DNA of 64,000 nucleotides from Bacillota bacterium. GTDB taxonomy: Bacteria > Bacillota > Bacilli > Alicyclobacillales > SLC66. Shown here one piece after another: positions 37,550 through 46,944 of this stretch. The notes under the pieces are model-generated. The model had not been told where the DNA came from, made no database searches, and saw only the letters and a list, made by a program, of their open reading frames with translations. Where the stretch lies: contig JAKADA010000003.1 of assembly GCA_021820975.1 (NCBI GenBank), forward strand, positions 62,001-126,000, written 5' to 3'. The translations under genes and the position numbers were made by a program. Within the stretch, counting starts at the first letter, position 1. Each line of letters starts with the position of its first letter.

Positions 37550-38755
37550 TTGCCTCAAAACAACCACAATAAACATGCCAGTACGATTAGTGCTCGCACA
37601 GGTGAACGGCGCCATGATCACGAATGGCCACGTCCAGAATCGATGCCCATTTACCAAACATCGGTATTCACTTTTGATGATGTGGATGATGTGCTTGAAT
37701 ATTATACTGACAGACCACCAGGACGATATCTGTATTCGCGCAATGGAAATCCCAATGTCGTCTCGATGCAAGAGATAGTTGCACAACTAGAGCATGCCGA
37801 AAATGCCTGTGCTAGCGCTTCCGGTATGGGAGCGATTAGTGCCGCCATCATGGCTGCATGTAGTGCCGGTGATCATGTTCTGTTATCGCGAGAGATCTAC
37901 GGCGGTACTCTCGTTTTATTAAGAACTCTTTTACATCGCTTCTCGATAACTGTTTCTTTAGCTGATTTTACCAATCTCTCCGAGGTGGTTTCATCACTAA
38001 CACCATCCACACGGCTAATCATTGGTGAAAGTATCACAAACCCCTTGTTATCTGTCATGGACATCAAAGCGTTAGCTGATATCGCACACGATGCTGGCGC
38101 ACTCTTGTTGATCGATAATACCTTTGCAACCCCGATCGTTATTCGCCCCATAGAGCTTGGTGCAGATATCGTTGTTCACAGTGCTACCAAATATTTAGGC
38201 GGTCACAGTGACGTCAGTGGTGGCGTAATTTGTGGTTCAAGCTCCTTTATCGAACAAGCAAACCATGTGATTACCACCATTGGATCTAATCTCGCACCAT
38301 TTGATGCATGGCTCATCGCTCGAGGCATTAAAACCCTGCCATTGCGCTTTAAACAGCAATGTCTTAATGCGCAAACATTGGCTATATGGCTAGCAAAAGA
38401 TGACCGCCTGCAAAATGTGTACTATCCGGCGTTAGCCACGCATAGCACACATCACTTAGCACAACGTCAATTTGCTGAAGAACTCTATGGCGCGATAGTA
38501 ACGATTGGACTAAAAGGCAATAGGGATGCCGTCAATACATTTATGCGTGCTGTACCTTCTTTACCTTTTGCTCCTTCTCTAGCTGGGGTAACCACAAGCT
38601 TATCTCATCCTTCTACGACATCACATCGCGGTTTCACAGAACAGGAAAGAAAAGCGTTTGGTATCACCGACGGGCTTATTCGAATTTCTGTCGGCATAGA
38701 GAATGTAAAAGATCTTATCGAAGAAATTGACGCAGGTTTAATTGCAACGACCTAA
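37550..38755 (+). CDS. Trans-sulfuration PLP enzyme (cystathionine synthase/lyase family)
   Basis: Cys/Met-metabolism PLP-dependent enzyme, 401 residues. Substrate-region motif PESMPIYQTSVFTFDD, the RYLYSRNGNPNV segment, ASGMGAISAA, and PLP lysine in DIVVHSATKYLGGHSDVSGG. C-terminal SLAGVTTSLSHPSTTSH and LIRISVGIEN are family features. The function may be cystathionine gamma-synthase, gamma-lyase or methionine gamma-lyase; sequence alone does not decide. The only start upstream of the conserved N-terminus is a TTG with a weak AAGAAG site. Confidence 0.88.
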   Translation: MPQNNHNKHASTISARTGERRHDHEWPRPESMPIYQTSVFTFDDVDDVLEYYTDRPPGRYLYSRNGNPNVVSMQEIVAQLEHAENACASASGMGAISAAIMAACSAGDHVLLSREIYGGTLVLLRTLLHRFSITVSLADFTNLSEVVSSLTPSTRLIIGESITNPLLSVMDIKALADIAHDAGALLLIDNTFATPIVIRPIELGADIVVHSATKYLGGHSDVSGGVICGSSSFIEQANHVITTIGSNLAPFDAWLIARGIKTLPLRFKQQCLNAQTLAIWLAKDDRLQNVYYPALATHSTHHLAQRQFAEELYGAIVTIGLKGNRDAVNTFMRAVPSLPFAPSLAGVTTSLSHPSTTSHRGFTEQERKAFGITDGLIRISVGIENVKDLIEEIDAGLIATT

Positions 38756-38839
38756 TTATGGTATACTAAAAGTTGTAACGAGCTAGTCACAAAAAAGTCA
38801 TGCTCGTACATAGGAGAAACACAGGAAAGAGGGATCGTT

Positions 38840-39454
38840 GTGGCATTTCAAACACCAGCATTACCCTATGCAGTTGATGCGCTAGAACCATACATTGATG
38901 CAAAAACCATGACCGTACACCATGACGGCCATCATGTCGCCTACACAAATAACCTGAATAATGCGCTTGAAGGTCATCCTGACTTGCAAAATAAATCAGC
39001 TGAAGAACTTTTAGCTAACCTTTCATCCGTTCCGGAATCCATTCGAGGCGCTGTTCGCAACAATGGTGGTGGCCATGTAAACCATTCTTTGTTTTGGACG
39101 ATTATGTCCCCACAAGGTGGCGGTGATCCGTCAGGTAAAGTTGCCGATGCTATCAACCAAGTATTTGGCAGCTTTGAAAAATTTAAAGAAGAATTTGCTA
39201 AAGCTGCAGCTACGCGTTTTGGTAGCGGTTGGGCTTGGCTCGTCGTTGATCAAGCAGGCAAATTAGCCATTGTCAGTACGGCAAACCAAGATAGCCCACT
39301 AAGCGACGGTCTGACACCTATTTTGGGTCTTGACGTTTGGGAACACGCTTATTATTTAAAGTATCAAAATAAACGTGCGGACTACATCGGTGCCTTTTGG
39401 AACGTAGTGAATTGGCCGCAAGTAGCAGCCAACTTTGATAAAGTAGCAAGATAA
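38840..39454 (+). CDS. sodA: Superoxide dismutase, Mn/Fe type
   Basis: Cytoplasmic dismutation of superoxide. The 204 residues start at GTG (AGAGGG upstream). Metal ligands: His27 in [10 protein letters not shown], His in [10 protein letters not shown], and Asp/His in [27 protein letters not shown] and [12 protein letters not shown] fit the Mn-preferring type, though cambialistic use is possible. Strong terminator downstream. Confidence 0.96.
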   Translation: MAFQTPALPYAVDALEPYIDAKTMTVHHDGHHVAYTNNLNNALEGHPDLQNKSAEELLANLSSVPESIRGAVRNNGGGHVNHSLFWTIMSPQGGGDPSGKVADAINQVFGSFEKFKEEFAKAAATRFGSGWAWLVVDQAGKLAIVSTANQDSPLSDGLTPILGLDVWEHAYYLKYQNKRADYIGAFWNVVNWPQVAANFDKVAR

Positions 39455-39468
39455 CGTCCGCTATGGTA

Positions 39469-39508
39469 AGAGGAGCCACGCGCACTTGCCTGCGTGGCTC
39501 CTCTTTTT
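39469..39508. terminator. Strong terminator between sodA and rsfA-like gene
   Basis: A 13-bp perfect stem AGAGGAGCCACGC / GCGTGGCTCCTCT with a 10-base loop, followed by a plus-strand T-run. It serves sodA and may also serve the convergent gene, whose stop is at 39508. Confidence 0.9.
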
Positions 39509-40074
39509 CACCAGCTAGATGATGAATCGTTTGGATCTGGTTGTTGTCTTTTACGAGCACGATCCACAATGCTCAATAGCATGCGGTAATCTTCGCTCAT
39601 CAAGAGATGTTCATCCGATAACGTGCGTAATTGTTGTTGCAACTCCGTCTTATTATTACGTAAACGATCGACTTCCTTCTTGACTTGATCGGTATCGCGT
39701 TCAAGTTGTCGTAAGCGAGTCTGCAAAACTTGATAATTGTGTCGATGTTGGCGCAAAAACCGAAATACCATATTCCAAGTGACTTCAGTTTCCGTCTCGT
39801 CTTGAATTGGCTCCTGATGCCACATATCCTCTTTGTATTGTTCTTCACGCCGTTCTCTTCGATCGGATTTGGCCTTGTCAATCGCTTCGACATATTGCTT
39901 ACGTACGCAGGCATTCCAGCGATATCCGCAGGCAGCGGAAGTCCTGCCAAGCGCCTCAGCGGCCTCTTCAAAAGCAGCCAGTTGTGTGCTGCCTTCGCGA
40001 ATATGACGCAAGATGATGTCGGCTAACCTCTTGTCGTCGTCGCCAGTCCAGGCATCTTGTCTCAGGGTCTTCAT
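39508..40074 (-). CDS. rsfA: RsfA-family prespore transcriptional regulator
   Basis: Myb/SANT-like DNA-binding regulator; in Bacillus subtilis RsfA modulates SigF-dependent forespore genes. From ATG 40074 (GGAGG eight bases upstream) it has 188 residues. The N-terminal Myb-like domain is RQDAWTGDDDKRLADIILRH plus the segment GRTSAACGYRWNACVRKQY (helices with the spaced tryptophans). A long C-terminal coiled coil follows (residues about 105-170). An upstream frame extension lacks a site. Confidence 0.88.
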   Translation of the reverse strand: MKTLRQDAWTGDDDKRLADIILRHIREGSTQLAAFEEAAEALGRTSAACGYRWNACVRKQYVEAIDKAKSDRRERREEQYKEDMWHQEPIQDETETEVTWNMVFRFLRQHRHNYQVLQTRLRQLERDTDQVKKEVDRLRNNKTELQQQLRTLSDEHLLMSEDYRMLLSIVDRARKRQQPDPNDSSSSW

Positions 40075-40148
40075 GCTTGCGATTCCTCCCGTGCACCGAG
40101 GTCCTGCAAACATGTATATGCATTCTAAAACCTAATTAGAGATCAATT

Positions 40149-40289
40149 TTATCGAAGACGTAAAGCTGACAACAACACCATTGCTGTTCTTAATCGCTTA
40201 GTAGGTCTCGTGTATCGTAAAGCCCAATAAAAAGTTGCTATTTGCATTGTGAGTATAAAATACTGCCTAAGTAATCGCCATGTTCTCAT
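40149..40289 (-). CDS. Small basic protein, 46 residues
   Basis: A short frame starting MRTWRLLRQYFILTM with GGGGGTG seven bases upstream of the ATG, one aromatic-rich hydrophobic segment and an arginine-rich end. No family recognised. The only support is the ribosome binding site and open frame. Confidence 0.4.
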   Translation of the reverse strand: MRTWRLLRQYFILTMQIATFYWALRYTRPTKRLRTAMVLLSALRLR

Positions 40290-40358
40290 AGAAGCACCCC
40301 CGCACGAAAGTATTTGCGTATTAGTGTGGGGAAAATTCAAGTGATTATGTCGACCAAA

Positions 40359-40445
40359 TTATAGAAAATGCATTTTTACTGCACCGAGAAATAAAAAAAA
40401 CAAAGCCGCTATAAACAAGATGATCGCCAATCGCGTATAGACCAT
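40359..40445 (-). CDS. Tiny single-pass membrane protein, 28 residues
   Basis: Frame MVYTRLAIILFIAALFFLFL and eight more residues: one membrane helix with a short charged tail. It lies directly after the MidA-type methyltransferase stop region on the same strand. The nearest ribosome binding site (AAGGA) is about 14 bases upstream, so this is tentative. Confidence 0.35.
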   Translation of the reverse strand: MVYTRLAIILFIAALFFLFLGAVKMHFL

Positions 40446-40452
40446 AGGTCTG

Positions 40453-41568
40453 TCACAAATCCTTTCTTGCTAAAAAAACGGTAAAACGATCACCCATCGC
40501 CCCAGGCAACACCAGTTGTTTGAAAGCGTTCGTTGCTTCTTTGTGATTTGCTGCAAACCATGTAAAGCACTCCATCACGCGCGGTAAATGAAGAAAAAAA
40601 GCACCTTGTCGTTGCAAACGATCGCAAGTATATCCGAGTTGTGAGACAACATCATGGACTACGCTAAAGTCAACATCATACGTAATATCACAAGAACCCG
40701 ATCGATCTAAAAAATCATCCACTAACTCATGGTGCTGATACGCTCGTAATGTACCACGAGGCCTATCGATAGAAAGCACATCTTCCGTATAACCGCCATA
40801 ATCAACAAAAGCAAAGCCGATAGGGTCAAGCACATCACAGATTGCTGAAATAGCAAAAGCCATCTCCGTTTGTGCCTCAGCAATTAAGGCTCCCGGCCTA
40901 CGCAAGGCATGAGGTACAAGATAACGGTTTGCATAATCAAGAACTATGGGATCCGTTGACAAAGCAAACCATGTCGCAAGCTGCCTACTACGGTAGGGTC
41001 CAGCTTCAGCGTCAAAGGGCCGCTTGGAGCCTACAAATAACTCCATCACAGACTCTTTTGTGATACGAACACAGTGAACAGGCAAGGCATCAAGCCATTC
41101 ATTGCCAAAAACAAATGCGCCTTGATAAGCCGCAATATCCTGTTCAGGTAAGTCCATTAAAGACGAAATGAAGCGTACTTGAATACGGTCACGAATACGA
41201 CTGTCTTGTAGTAAGAGCCATTGCTCCACTCGCTCTTTTGCACGTGATCTTGCTACAGCCGAAAGATCAACACCTAGATAACGAATCATGCGATCCTCTA
41301 CTAAAGCATCATGGCACAACCCATCTAATAGAGGTACAGCAAAGCCGCCGTCGCCACAGCCTAGTTCTGTAACGACGACGTCTTTTGATTTCGCTGCAAA
41401 AAAATCTCCGACAAAAGAAGACCATAAGTAGGCAAATAAAGGTGATACTTGCACACTTGTATAAAAATCACCTTGTTTGCCGAATCGCTCACGCTCTGTC
41501 ATATAATACCCTGCAGAACCGTACAGAGCCGATTGCATATAGTCATAAAAAGAAACCGAGTTCATCAT
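40453..41568 (-). CDS. MidA/COG1565-type SAM-dependent methyltransferase
   Basis: Class I methyltransferase related to mitochondrial NDUFAF7 (MidA), which methylates an arginine of complex I. The 371 residues show [35 protein letters not shown], the SAM loop [18 protein letters not shown] and [12 protein letters not shown] (motif for the catalytic region). The bacterial substrate is unknown. Its start overlaps the clpP stop by 4 bases (ATGA), so the two are translationally coupled. Confidence 0.9.
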   Translation of the reverse strand: MMNSVSFYDYMQSALYGSAGYYMTERERFGKQGDFYTSVQVSPLFAYLWSSFVGDFFAAKSKDVVVTELGCGDGGFAVPLLDGLCHDALVEDRMIRYLGVDLSAVARSRAKERVEQWLLLQDSRIRDRIQVRFISSLMDLPEQDIAAYQGAFVFGNEWLDALPVHCVRITKESVMELFVGSKRPFDAEAGPYRSRQLATWFALSTDPIVLDYANRYLVPHALRRPGALIAEAQTEMAFAISAICDVLDPIGFAFVDYGGYTEDVLSIDRPRGTLRAYQHHELVDDFLDRSGSCDITYDVDFSVVHDVVSQLGYTCDRLQRQGAFFLHLPRVMECFTWFAANHKEATNAFKQLVLPGAMGDRFTVFLARKDL

Positions 41569-42143
41569 GGAATCAAAATTTGATCGATTAAACCATAGTC
41601 CTTCGCTTCTTGTGCATCCATGAACCGATCACGATCTGTATCCTGTTCCACTTTACTAAGCGGTTGTCCTGTCGTATCAGCGATCAATTGGTTAATCCGA
41701 TCACGAGTTTTCAAGATGTGATCAGCCGCTATTTTCAGATCTGTTGCTTGACCTTTACGTCCACCTAAAGGCTGATGAATCATAACCTCACTGTTAGGCA
41801 ATGCACTGCGCTTGCCCTTAGCTCCACCCGTCAGTAAAAGCGCACCCATGGAAGCTGCAAGTCCAACACAGATTGTCGCAACGTCCGGTTTGATTAAGTT
41901 CATGGTATCTAAAATCGCAAACCCTGCCGATACTGACCCACCTGGGCTATTTATGTACATGAAAATATCTTTATCCGGATCTTCTGATGCCAGAAACAAA
42001 AGTTGTGCGACAATGGCATTTGCCATTTCATCATCGATCTCCGTACCTAGAAAGACGATACGATCCTTTAGCAAGCGCGAATATATATCGTAGGCCCGTT
42101 CCCCACGACTGGTCTGTTCAATAACTGTCGGCACCACAGCCAT
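41565..42143 (-). CDS. clpP: ATP-dependent Clp protease proteolytic subunit ClpP
   Basis: Serine peptidase forming the double-heptamer core of ClpCP/ClpXP. From ATG 42143 (AAAGGAG eight bases upstream) it has 192 residues. Catalytic triad: Ser98 in [10 protein letters not shown], His in [10 protein letters not shown], Asp in [10 protein letters not shown]. The propeptide is short, starting [24 protein letters not shown] (in part). No CtsR box (heptad direct repeat) was recognised upstream. Confidence 0.96.
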   Translation of the reverse strand: MAVVPTVIEQTSRGERAYDIYSRLLKDRIVFLGTEIDDEMANAIVAQLLFLASEDPDKDIFMYINSPGGSVSAGFAILDTMNLIKPDVATICVGLAASMGALLLTGGAKGKRSALPNSEVMIHQPLGGRKGQATDLKIAADHILKTRDRINQLIADTTGQPLSKVEQDTDRDRFMDAQEAKDYGLIDQILIP

Positions 42144-42280
42144 CTGCAACACTCCTTTGTCAAGAAAAAACCGACGCATTCTGACGTCTCATTTCATTGT
42201 ACCATAGACATTATGGTACTCAAAAACATGACACACAGATAACGCCGGCACTTGATCTTTGCAAATTCAACGAACAATCA

Positions 42281-42751
42281 TCAAACAAAAACTCGGTTCC
42301 CGCCATCAGCAAGCATGTGATCTTGACCAAGAACTTCACGAGCAATACCCATGGCACTTGTATTTCGACCATGATAGGAAGCAATTAACCGCTCTAACAA
42401 CTTCACTTCAAACTTTTCATCAAGCAATCGAAACATCGTAGCTAAGACTGACATCTCAGCATCAACGCCACCGACATGAACTTCTTGAATACCGTGTTCT
42501 TTAAATAACGCGGCCGTTTCATCGTTATAACCGCTATACGTCGTCTTGTGAATTACGTGAGCCCCATCATGTTCAATCAAAAGCGTATTTTCGTATTGAT
42601 TTTCTTCATGAATCCAGTATGTTAATACAATAAGATCGTAGTCTTTTGCATGTTCGTCAAGGTATCGTTGCGATAAAGAGGCAATGTAATCCAACGTATT
42701 CCCTAGAAAATCATCTTGAACATCTAATAATAATAGTGCTTTTTTAGCCAT
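42281..42751 (-). CDS. Isochorismatase-like hydrolase, nucleophile Cys replaced
   Basis: Cysteine-hydrolase fold. From ATG 42751 (AAAGGTGAG upstream) it has 156 residues. The first catalytic aspartate is present in LLLLDVQDDF and the lysine in VIHKTTYSGY. The segment that normally reads TDxCVxAT is GVDAEMSVLATMF, so the nucleophile Cys is a Ser. It may be inactive, have altered chemistry, or act as a binding protein. Confidence 0.85.
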   Translation of the reverse strand: MAKKALLLLDVQDDFLGNTLDYIASLSQRYLDEHAKDYDLIVLTYWIHEENQYENTLLIEHDGAHVIHKTTYSGYNDETAALFKEHGIQEVHVGGVDAEMSVLATMFRLLDEKFEVKLLERLIASYHGRNTSAMGIAREVLGQDHMLADGGNRVFV

Positions 42752-42950
42752 CGGGATTCTCACCTTTCACACGCTTAAAATCACGGTCATGGTACCATCC
42801 CATCCCTCGTGTGTAAATGGCTCAACCATGAGTGTCATACATTGTTTACATCTGTTTCCTGCAAATTCGATGTTCGCAAAGGGTTTGTGCCAGACATAAA
42901 ATGTCGTATGATTAGAATAAACGATAGATCCCCGTGTGGAGGCGAAATTT

Positions 42951-43403
42951 ATGCTAACCATGGCACAGATTCAGGAGTTGCGCATGAAAATTCTGCCGCC
43001 AGGCGGCAACTCCATCGTTGACATCTTGCATCAGTACCGCGAACAGGTAACCGTCACAACCATTGCGCTAGAAAATGTACCACTTGTCATCATCGCAAAA
43101 CATGGCATTATTGCGCGCATCCCTATACGTGGCTCTGCCCGAAAACTATCACAGCCTGAAGAGATCGCAACCGCGCTTAAAACCTTTTTCAGTACGCGTG
43201 ACATGCTTTATCTATACATTAACTTACCGGCTTTTGTCGTTCCGTCTTACGTCGATGAGTTGCTCAATGAACTCACCAATAGAGACGATCGTAAACTGGA
43301 ATTACAAAAAATGATTGATGAAGCGCTCGACAACAAAGATAAACTAGCGTTCCTAGAATTATCGAGAGCGCTTGCCATGTTAGAGCAACAAAACAAGGAG
43401 TGA
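42951..43403 (+). CDS. IDEAL-domain protein
   Basis: From ATG 42951 (GGAGG eight bases upstream) it has 150 residues. The C-terminus carries an IDEAL-domain motif (LQKMIDEALDNKDKLAFLELSRAL, in part), a short helical module found in Firmicutes regulatory proteins such as ComK adaptors and YpiB. The first 100 residues are mixed alpha/beta (VTTIALENVPLVIIAKHG) and not recognised. Its stop overlaps the next gene's start. Confidence 0.82.
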   Translation: MLTMAQIQELRMKILPPGGNSIVDILHQYREQVTVTTIALENVPLVIIAKHGIIARIPIRGSARKLSQPEEIATALKTFFSTRDMLYLYINLPAFVVPSYVDELLNELTNRDDRKLELQKMIDEALDNKDKLAFLELSRALAMLEQQNKE

Positions 43404-43678
43404 CTTTTACGGACGAACTCGATCTTTTGTATGATGAAGATGATACTTACCCATGTCGATTTGTTGGATTCATTGGAAAGCGAAGCCAGTATGACCTGAT
43501 CCTCGTCACTACCGATCATTTCTTTGGCAAAACGCTCGTCGTATGTATGCAAACACAACGATCGGCTGTACTATCGAGACAAGAAGCTCAAGACGTCTTG
43601 CATATCGCACAGGCTTTTCACCTTACGGAAGAAGAGGCGCAAGAAGCATCGGCATTTCTTACAGCCAACCTCCCGTAA
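43400..43678 (+). CDS. DUF3055 family protein
   Basis: About 92 residues. The pattern CRFVGFIGKRSQYDLILVTTD followed by FFGKTLVVCMQTQRSAVLS and a C-terminal EEEAQEASAFL helix fits the small Firmicutes family DUF3055; function unknown. The start is uncertain: the GTG overlaps the preceding stop and touches the AAGGAG; a downstream non-ATG start (such as TTG at 43427) is possible. Confidence 0.8.
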   Translation: MTFTDELDLLYDEDDTYPCRFVGFIGKRSQYDLILVTTDHFFGKTLVVCMQTQRSAVLSRQEAQDVLHIAQAFHLTEEEAQEASAFLTANLP

Positions 43679-43714
43679 TTAGGACGATTTCTAGAATCAA
43701 CATCTGCTAATGAC

Positions 43715-44152
43715 TCAGGCCAATAAGTTCTCATAGCGTGTCATGAAAGCATTTGAGACGACCTGATGTTCTTGCGGATCTTCAACTGCCTCGAGACTAG
43801 CCATTTCACCTTGGCCGATTAGCTTTAAAAAATAAATCGTATTTTGATCCAAATCACGATCATAAAAAGCACCATAATCTGCATTATTAACCGGGAAATA
43901 GGCACCTAGCACCAATCTTTTCACCGGTTTATCTTGTTCCGCTAACTCAACAAAAAAAATAGTATCGACCGCATCACGAATTTGATTTTCATAGACTTCT
44001 CCCGGATCGTCCAATTCGACGGTTTCCCCATCGATACGGTCGATCATATAGAGCGTTCGACGTCCACGCAAAGAGATGATCATCATCAAATGGGTGTCTT
44101 CAAAAAAGAATGCATGATGCTCTGCTTTGGTAAAGTGAATCAAGGGAGTCAT
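43715..44152 (-). CDS. Conserved hypothetical acidic protein
   Basis: Family not recognised. From ATG 44152 (GGGAG upstream) 145 residues, acidic, beta-rich (HAFFFEDTHLMMIISL, TLYMIDRIDGETVELDDPGE, AVDTIFFVELAEQ). The alternation resembles DUF1292-type modules. Downstream of a 40-residue membrane peptide on the same strand. Confidence 0.75.
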   Translation of the reverse strand: MTPLIHFTKAEHHAFFFEDTHLMMIISLRGRRTLYMIDRIDGETVELDDPGEVYENQIRDAVDTIFFVELAEQDKPVKRLVLGAYFPVNNADYGAFYDRDLDQNTIYFLKLIGQGEMASLEAVEDPQEHQVVSNAFMTRYENLLA

Positions 44153-44166
44153 AGTCGCCATCTCCC

Positions 44167-44289
44167 TTATATACCCCAGCGCTTCGCTTGTTTTTGAAGC
44201 GCCTTATTCACGTTGTCTTTCGTAATTGAACTACATATGCCTAACATAAATAAAGTACCTGCTGCAGCCACAATAACTCCTAAAACCAT
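44167..44289 (-). CDS. 40-residue membrane mini-protein
   Basis: A short frame with an excellent ribosome binding site (AGGAGG eight bases before ATG). It reads MVLGVIVAAAGTLFMLGICS, then SITKDNVNKALQKQAKRWGI: one hydrophobic helix, a Cys at its end, and a basic amphipathic tail. It precedes the acidic hypothetical gene by 15 bases, so the two form a small operon. Family unknown. Confidence 0.7.
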   Translation of the reverse strand: MVLGVIVAAAGTLFMLGICSSITKDNVNKALQKQAKRWGI

Positions 44290-44427
44290 ACTCTAGTTCC
44301 TCCTTTTCACCTTCTCGTCACTAACATACCGCCAAAAGAGCGTTCAAACAAGTGCGTTTTCGTGACACCTTCGGTATAATTTTATGGACGCAATTCAACT
44401 TGAAATCCCCAAAGGAGAGTTTATACT

Positions 44428-44781
44428 ATGGCCTTAGATCGCAATCAGATTCTTATGCATGCTAATTCTTTAGGTGAATTATTAGCACAGACAGAGGAAG
44501 TGCAAAATTTTAAACAAGCTGAAGAAAATCTCTTAAAAAACGAACAGGCATATGCTCTATTGCAGCAGCTACATAAAGCCCAAGAGGGTGCAACACCGGA
44601 TGATATTGACCCAACGGATCCAGAAATCACAAAAGTATTGGATGATCTAGATAATATTTCAGAAGTGGTAGCTTTTCAGGATGCTCAATCTGTTGTTGAC
44701 GCGTTGCTTTCTACCGTGTCGGAAATGATAGCTGATAGCATGACTTCCCATGCAGGGTTACATCGACCGGCACATCTGTAA
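44428..44781 (+). CDS. YlbF/YmcA (RicAF)-family protein
   Basis: Helical protein of the YlbF/YmcA family; Bacillus members form the YaaT-YlbF-YmcA complex that affects mRNA maturation, competence and sporulation. The 117 residues include SLGELLAQTEEVQNFKQAEENL and a central coiled coil, typical of the family. Good AAAGGAG site. Which paralogue (RicA or RicF) is not clear. Confidence 0.85.
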   Translation: MALDRNQILMHANSLGELLAQTEEVQNFKQAEENLLKNEQAYALLQQLHKAQEGATPDDIDPTDPEITKVLDDLDNISEVVAFQDAQSVVDALLSTVSEMIADSMTSHAGLHRPAHL

Positions 44782-44897
44782 GTCGAAAGACCATTCAATC
44801 ATTTGACCCTCTTTTTTTGGCATGCTATGATGAGTGGGCTACAATTCATGGAACGAAATGGAACTGTTTTACTTACCAAGAGAAAAGAGGGTTTCCT

Positions 44898-45248
44898 ATG
44901 GCAAAAGACGACGATCAGCACCATCATCATGACCATGACCATGACCACGAGCATGATCATGAACACGAAGAAGGCTTCGAAGATGATGAGATTGTTATCT
45001 TAGAAGATGAAGATGGCAATGAACATGAGTTTTTAATTGCTGAAACGTTCGATGTTGAGGATCGTGTATACGCGGTTTTAGTGTCGGCTGATGGCAGTTC
45101 CGAAGAAGGGTTTATCTTCCGAGTCGAACAAAAAGAAGAGGACGGCGAACCGTTTCTTGATTTTGTAGCCATCGAAGATGATGAAGAATGGTCCAAAGTA
45201 GAAAAGGTATATAACACTTTAGTAGAAGAAGATGACGACGCCGAATAA
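44898..45248 (+). CDS. DUF1292 protein with His/Asp-rich N-terminus
   Basis: From ATG 44898 (AGAGGG upstream) 116 residues. The first 28 are almost only His, Asp and Glu (DDDQHHHHDHDHDHEHDHEH, a potential metal-binding tail). The DUF1292 domain follows: EIVILEDEDGNEHEFLIAET, VEDRVYAVLVSADG, EEGFIFRVEQKEEDGEP. Very acidic overall. DUF1292 function is unknown. A terminator overlaps its stop. Confidence 0.88.
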   Translation: MAKDDDQHHHHDHDHDHEHDHEHEEGFEDDEIVILEDEDGNEHEFLIAETFDVEDRVYAVLVSADGSSEEGFIFRVEQKEEDGEPFLDFVAIEDDEEWSKVEKVYNTLVEEDDDAE

Positions 45249-45264
45249 TCGGCGTCGTTTTTTT
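45235..45264 (+). terminator. Rho-independent terminator after DUF1292 gene
   Basis: Perfect 10-bp stem ACGACGCCGA-ATAA-TCGGCGTCGT followed by T7-8. The stop codon TAA lies in the loop. Confidence 0.92.
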
Positions 45265-45272
45265 ATTGTTTT

Positions 45273-46247
45273 CTACCAAGCGTAAGCTTCCGGTGCAGCC
45301 CCGCCAGGGCCTGGAAAAATCTCATCTAAACGCGTTAAAACATCGGGCGTGAGCTCAAGTTCCACAACACGCAGTGAACTTTCAAATTGTTCTAGCGTAC
45401 GGGGTCCTGTGATCGGAGCCGTTACCGACTCATTCGTTAAGAGCCAAGCTAATGCCACAATATCCTCTCGCTCACCTAACTCCTGACACAGCGCTGCAAA
45501 TTCTTCGAGTTGTGGGCGATGTTTAGCAACCTTTTCTTGTTGGCGAATGGATCGTGAACCCTCTTTCGCCTTTAAAGCATTACTACCTAATAATCCCCCT
45601 GCAAGCGGACTCCATGGAATGACACCAAGTCCCAAATCTTTTGCAGCAGGAAGGACTTCGAGTTCTGGTAGACGTTGTAACAGATTATAAAGATGCTGTT
45701 CAGACACTAAACCTAGGAAGTTCCTTTCTTTTGCGGCTGCCTGCGCTTTCACCAGATGCCATCCTGCAAAATTACTGGATCCGATGTAGCCAACGTTGCC
45801 TGCACGAACGTGCGTTTCAAAAGCTTCCCAGAGCTCATCCCACGTAACATTTCGATCAATGTGATGCATTTGGTACAATTCCACATGATCGGTCTGCAGT
45901 CGCCGCAAAGACGCGTTCAAATGCCGTCGAATTTTATAGCTAGAAAGTCCACCCATATTATTAGGTCCATCAATCGGGTCCATATCTCCATACACTTTCG
46001 TTGCCAAGACAACTTTCTCTCGACGGCCACCTCCTTGCGCAAACCAACGACCAACAATCTCTTCGGTTAATCCTTTGGGTTGCCAACCATAAACGTTAGC
46101 GGTATCAAAAAAATTAATACCAGCATCTAAGGCAGCATCCATAATGCGAAAGGCTTCCTTTTCCTCCGTAACATTACCAAAATTCATAGTACCCAGGCAA
46201 AGTCTACTGACTTTTAAACCCGTTCTACCTAAGTATGTATACTTCAT
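45273..46247 (-). CDS. Aldo/keto reductase
   Basis: NADPH-dependent TIM-barrel oxidoreductase. From ATG 46247 324 residues: MKYTYLGRTGLKVSRLCLGT, catalytic D-Y-K-H set in NFFDTANVYG, VLATKVYG and YQMHHID, and cofactor region GPRTLEQFESSL. Similar to YghZ/YajO-type enzymes. Substrate unknown. It converges on the DUF1292 gene. Confidence 0.92.
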   Translation of the reverse strand: MKYTYLGRTGLKVSRLCLGTMNFGNVTEEKEAFRIMDAALDAGINFFDTANVYGWQPKGLTEEIVGRWFAQGGGRREKVVLATKVYGDMDPIDGPNNMGGLSSYKIRRHLNASLRRLQTDHVELYQMHHIDRNVTWDELWEAFETHVRAGNVGYIGSSNFAGWHLVKAQAAAKERNFLGLVSEQHLYNLLQRLPELEVLPAAKDLGLGVIPWSPLAGGLLGSNALKAKEGSRSIRQQEKVAKHRPQLEEFAALCQELGEREDIVALAWLLTNESVTAPITGPRTLEQFESSLRVVELELTPDVLTRLDEIFPGPGGAAPEAYAW

Positions 46248-46439
46248 TAGTAGAGTCCCCTCTTTCGCCATTGTTTCACTTCCAGTATAGCATGAAAACG
46301 ATTGCGAAATGATGGATGATGCTTACTTACAGTCGAAGCAGTACCGTAATCGCTTGTTAACATGCTCGGTACAAAAAAACAATAGGCGTTGCATCAGTGA
46401 AAATTGTAACTTTCCTTTGCTAAGGATGACTTATGCCAA

Positions 46440-46679
46440 TTAACGTCGAGAGATTCGTTTTTCTGCTGCTTCCTTTTCTGGCGTGATCACAAAGAAGCCT
46501 AAAAGGGTAAAAATAACACCCCACGCTACCCATCTCGCCGTTACTTGCTCTTTAACCTTTTCATTTTCATGCGACATAATATGCACATTAACTAAAGTAA
46601 GTACTAAAAGGTACAGCAATAAATTACCACTTAGTCCTGCCAACGGATCAACCTGACGGCTCATCTTAGCTTGATTCAT
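46440..46679 (-). CDS. Small membrane protein
   Basis: About 79 residues from ATG 46679 (GGGG eight bases upstream). Two hydrophobic helices (GLSGNLLLYLLVLTLVNVHI and ARWVAWGVIFTLLGFFVI) joined by a charged loop. No family recognised. Upstream on its 5' side is the divergent chemoreceptor with a 266-base gap. Confidence 0.7.
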   Translation of the reverse strand: MNQAKMSRQVDPLAGLSGNLLLYLLVLTLVNVHIMSHENEKVKEQVTARWVAWGVIFTLLGFFVITPEKEAAEKRISRR

Positions 46680-46834
46680 AAGGCAGACCCCATTTCCCAC
46701 AGATTTTATTCTAGAATATGCGAGATACGGTGATTGTTAACGGTATTAACCCACCACAACTCTTGATCGCGTTGATGCCATCTTGCTTTCGCACCTTCTT
46801 ACACGCAAAATATCCATATTCTTCTGAAATTCTA

Positions 46835-46863
46835 TTGAAAACGTTTTAGTCGCTTGATACAAT
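46835..46863 (+). promoter_or_regulatory. Sigma-A-type promoter of the chemoreceptor gene
   Basis: TTGAAA at 46835-46840, a 17-base spacer and TACAAT at 46858-46863. The predicted leader is about 75 bases and contains a small GTGTA...TTACAC hairpin. No riboswitch recognised. Confidence 0.65.
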
Positions 46864-46944
46864 GAGCTAAAGTATATGTAAAGAGGGCATAGAAAGTTTC
46901 TAGAAGGTGTAGGTAAGCGATTACACAAAGGACGGGGATTGTAT

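Noticed and set aside
44817-44897. Longer start for the DUF1292 protein
   Set aside because: No ribosome binding site; the ATG at 44898 has AGAGGG and begins the His-rich protein naturally.
46864-46944. c-di-GMP riboswitch in the chemoreceptor leader
   Set aside because: The leader is short and lacks the conserved GEMM core; only a small hairpin is present.
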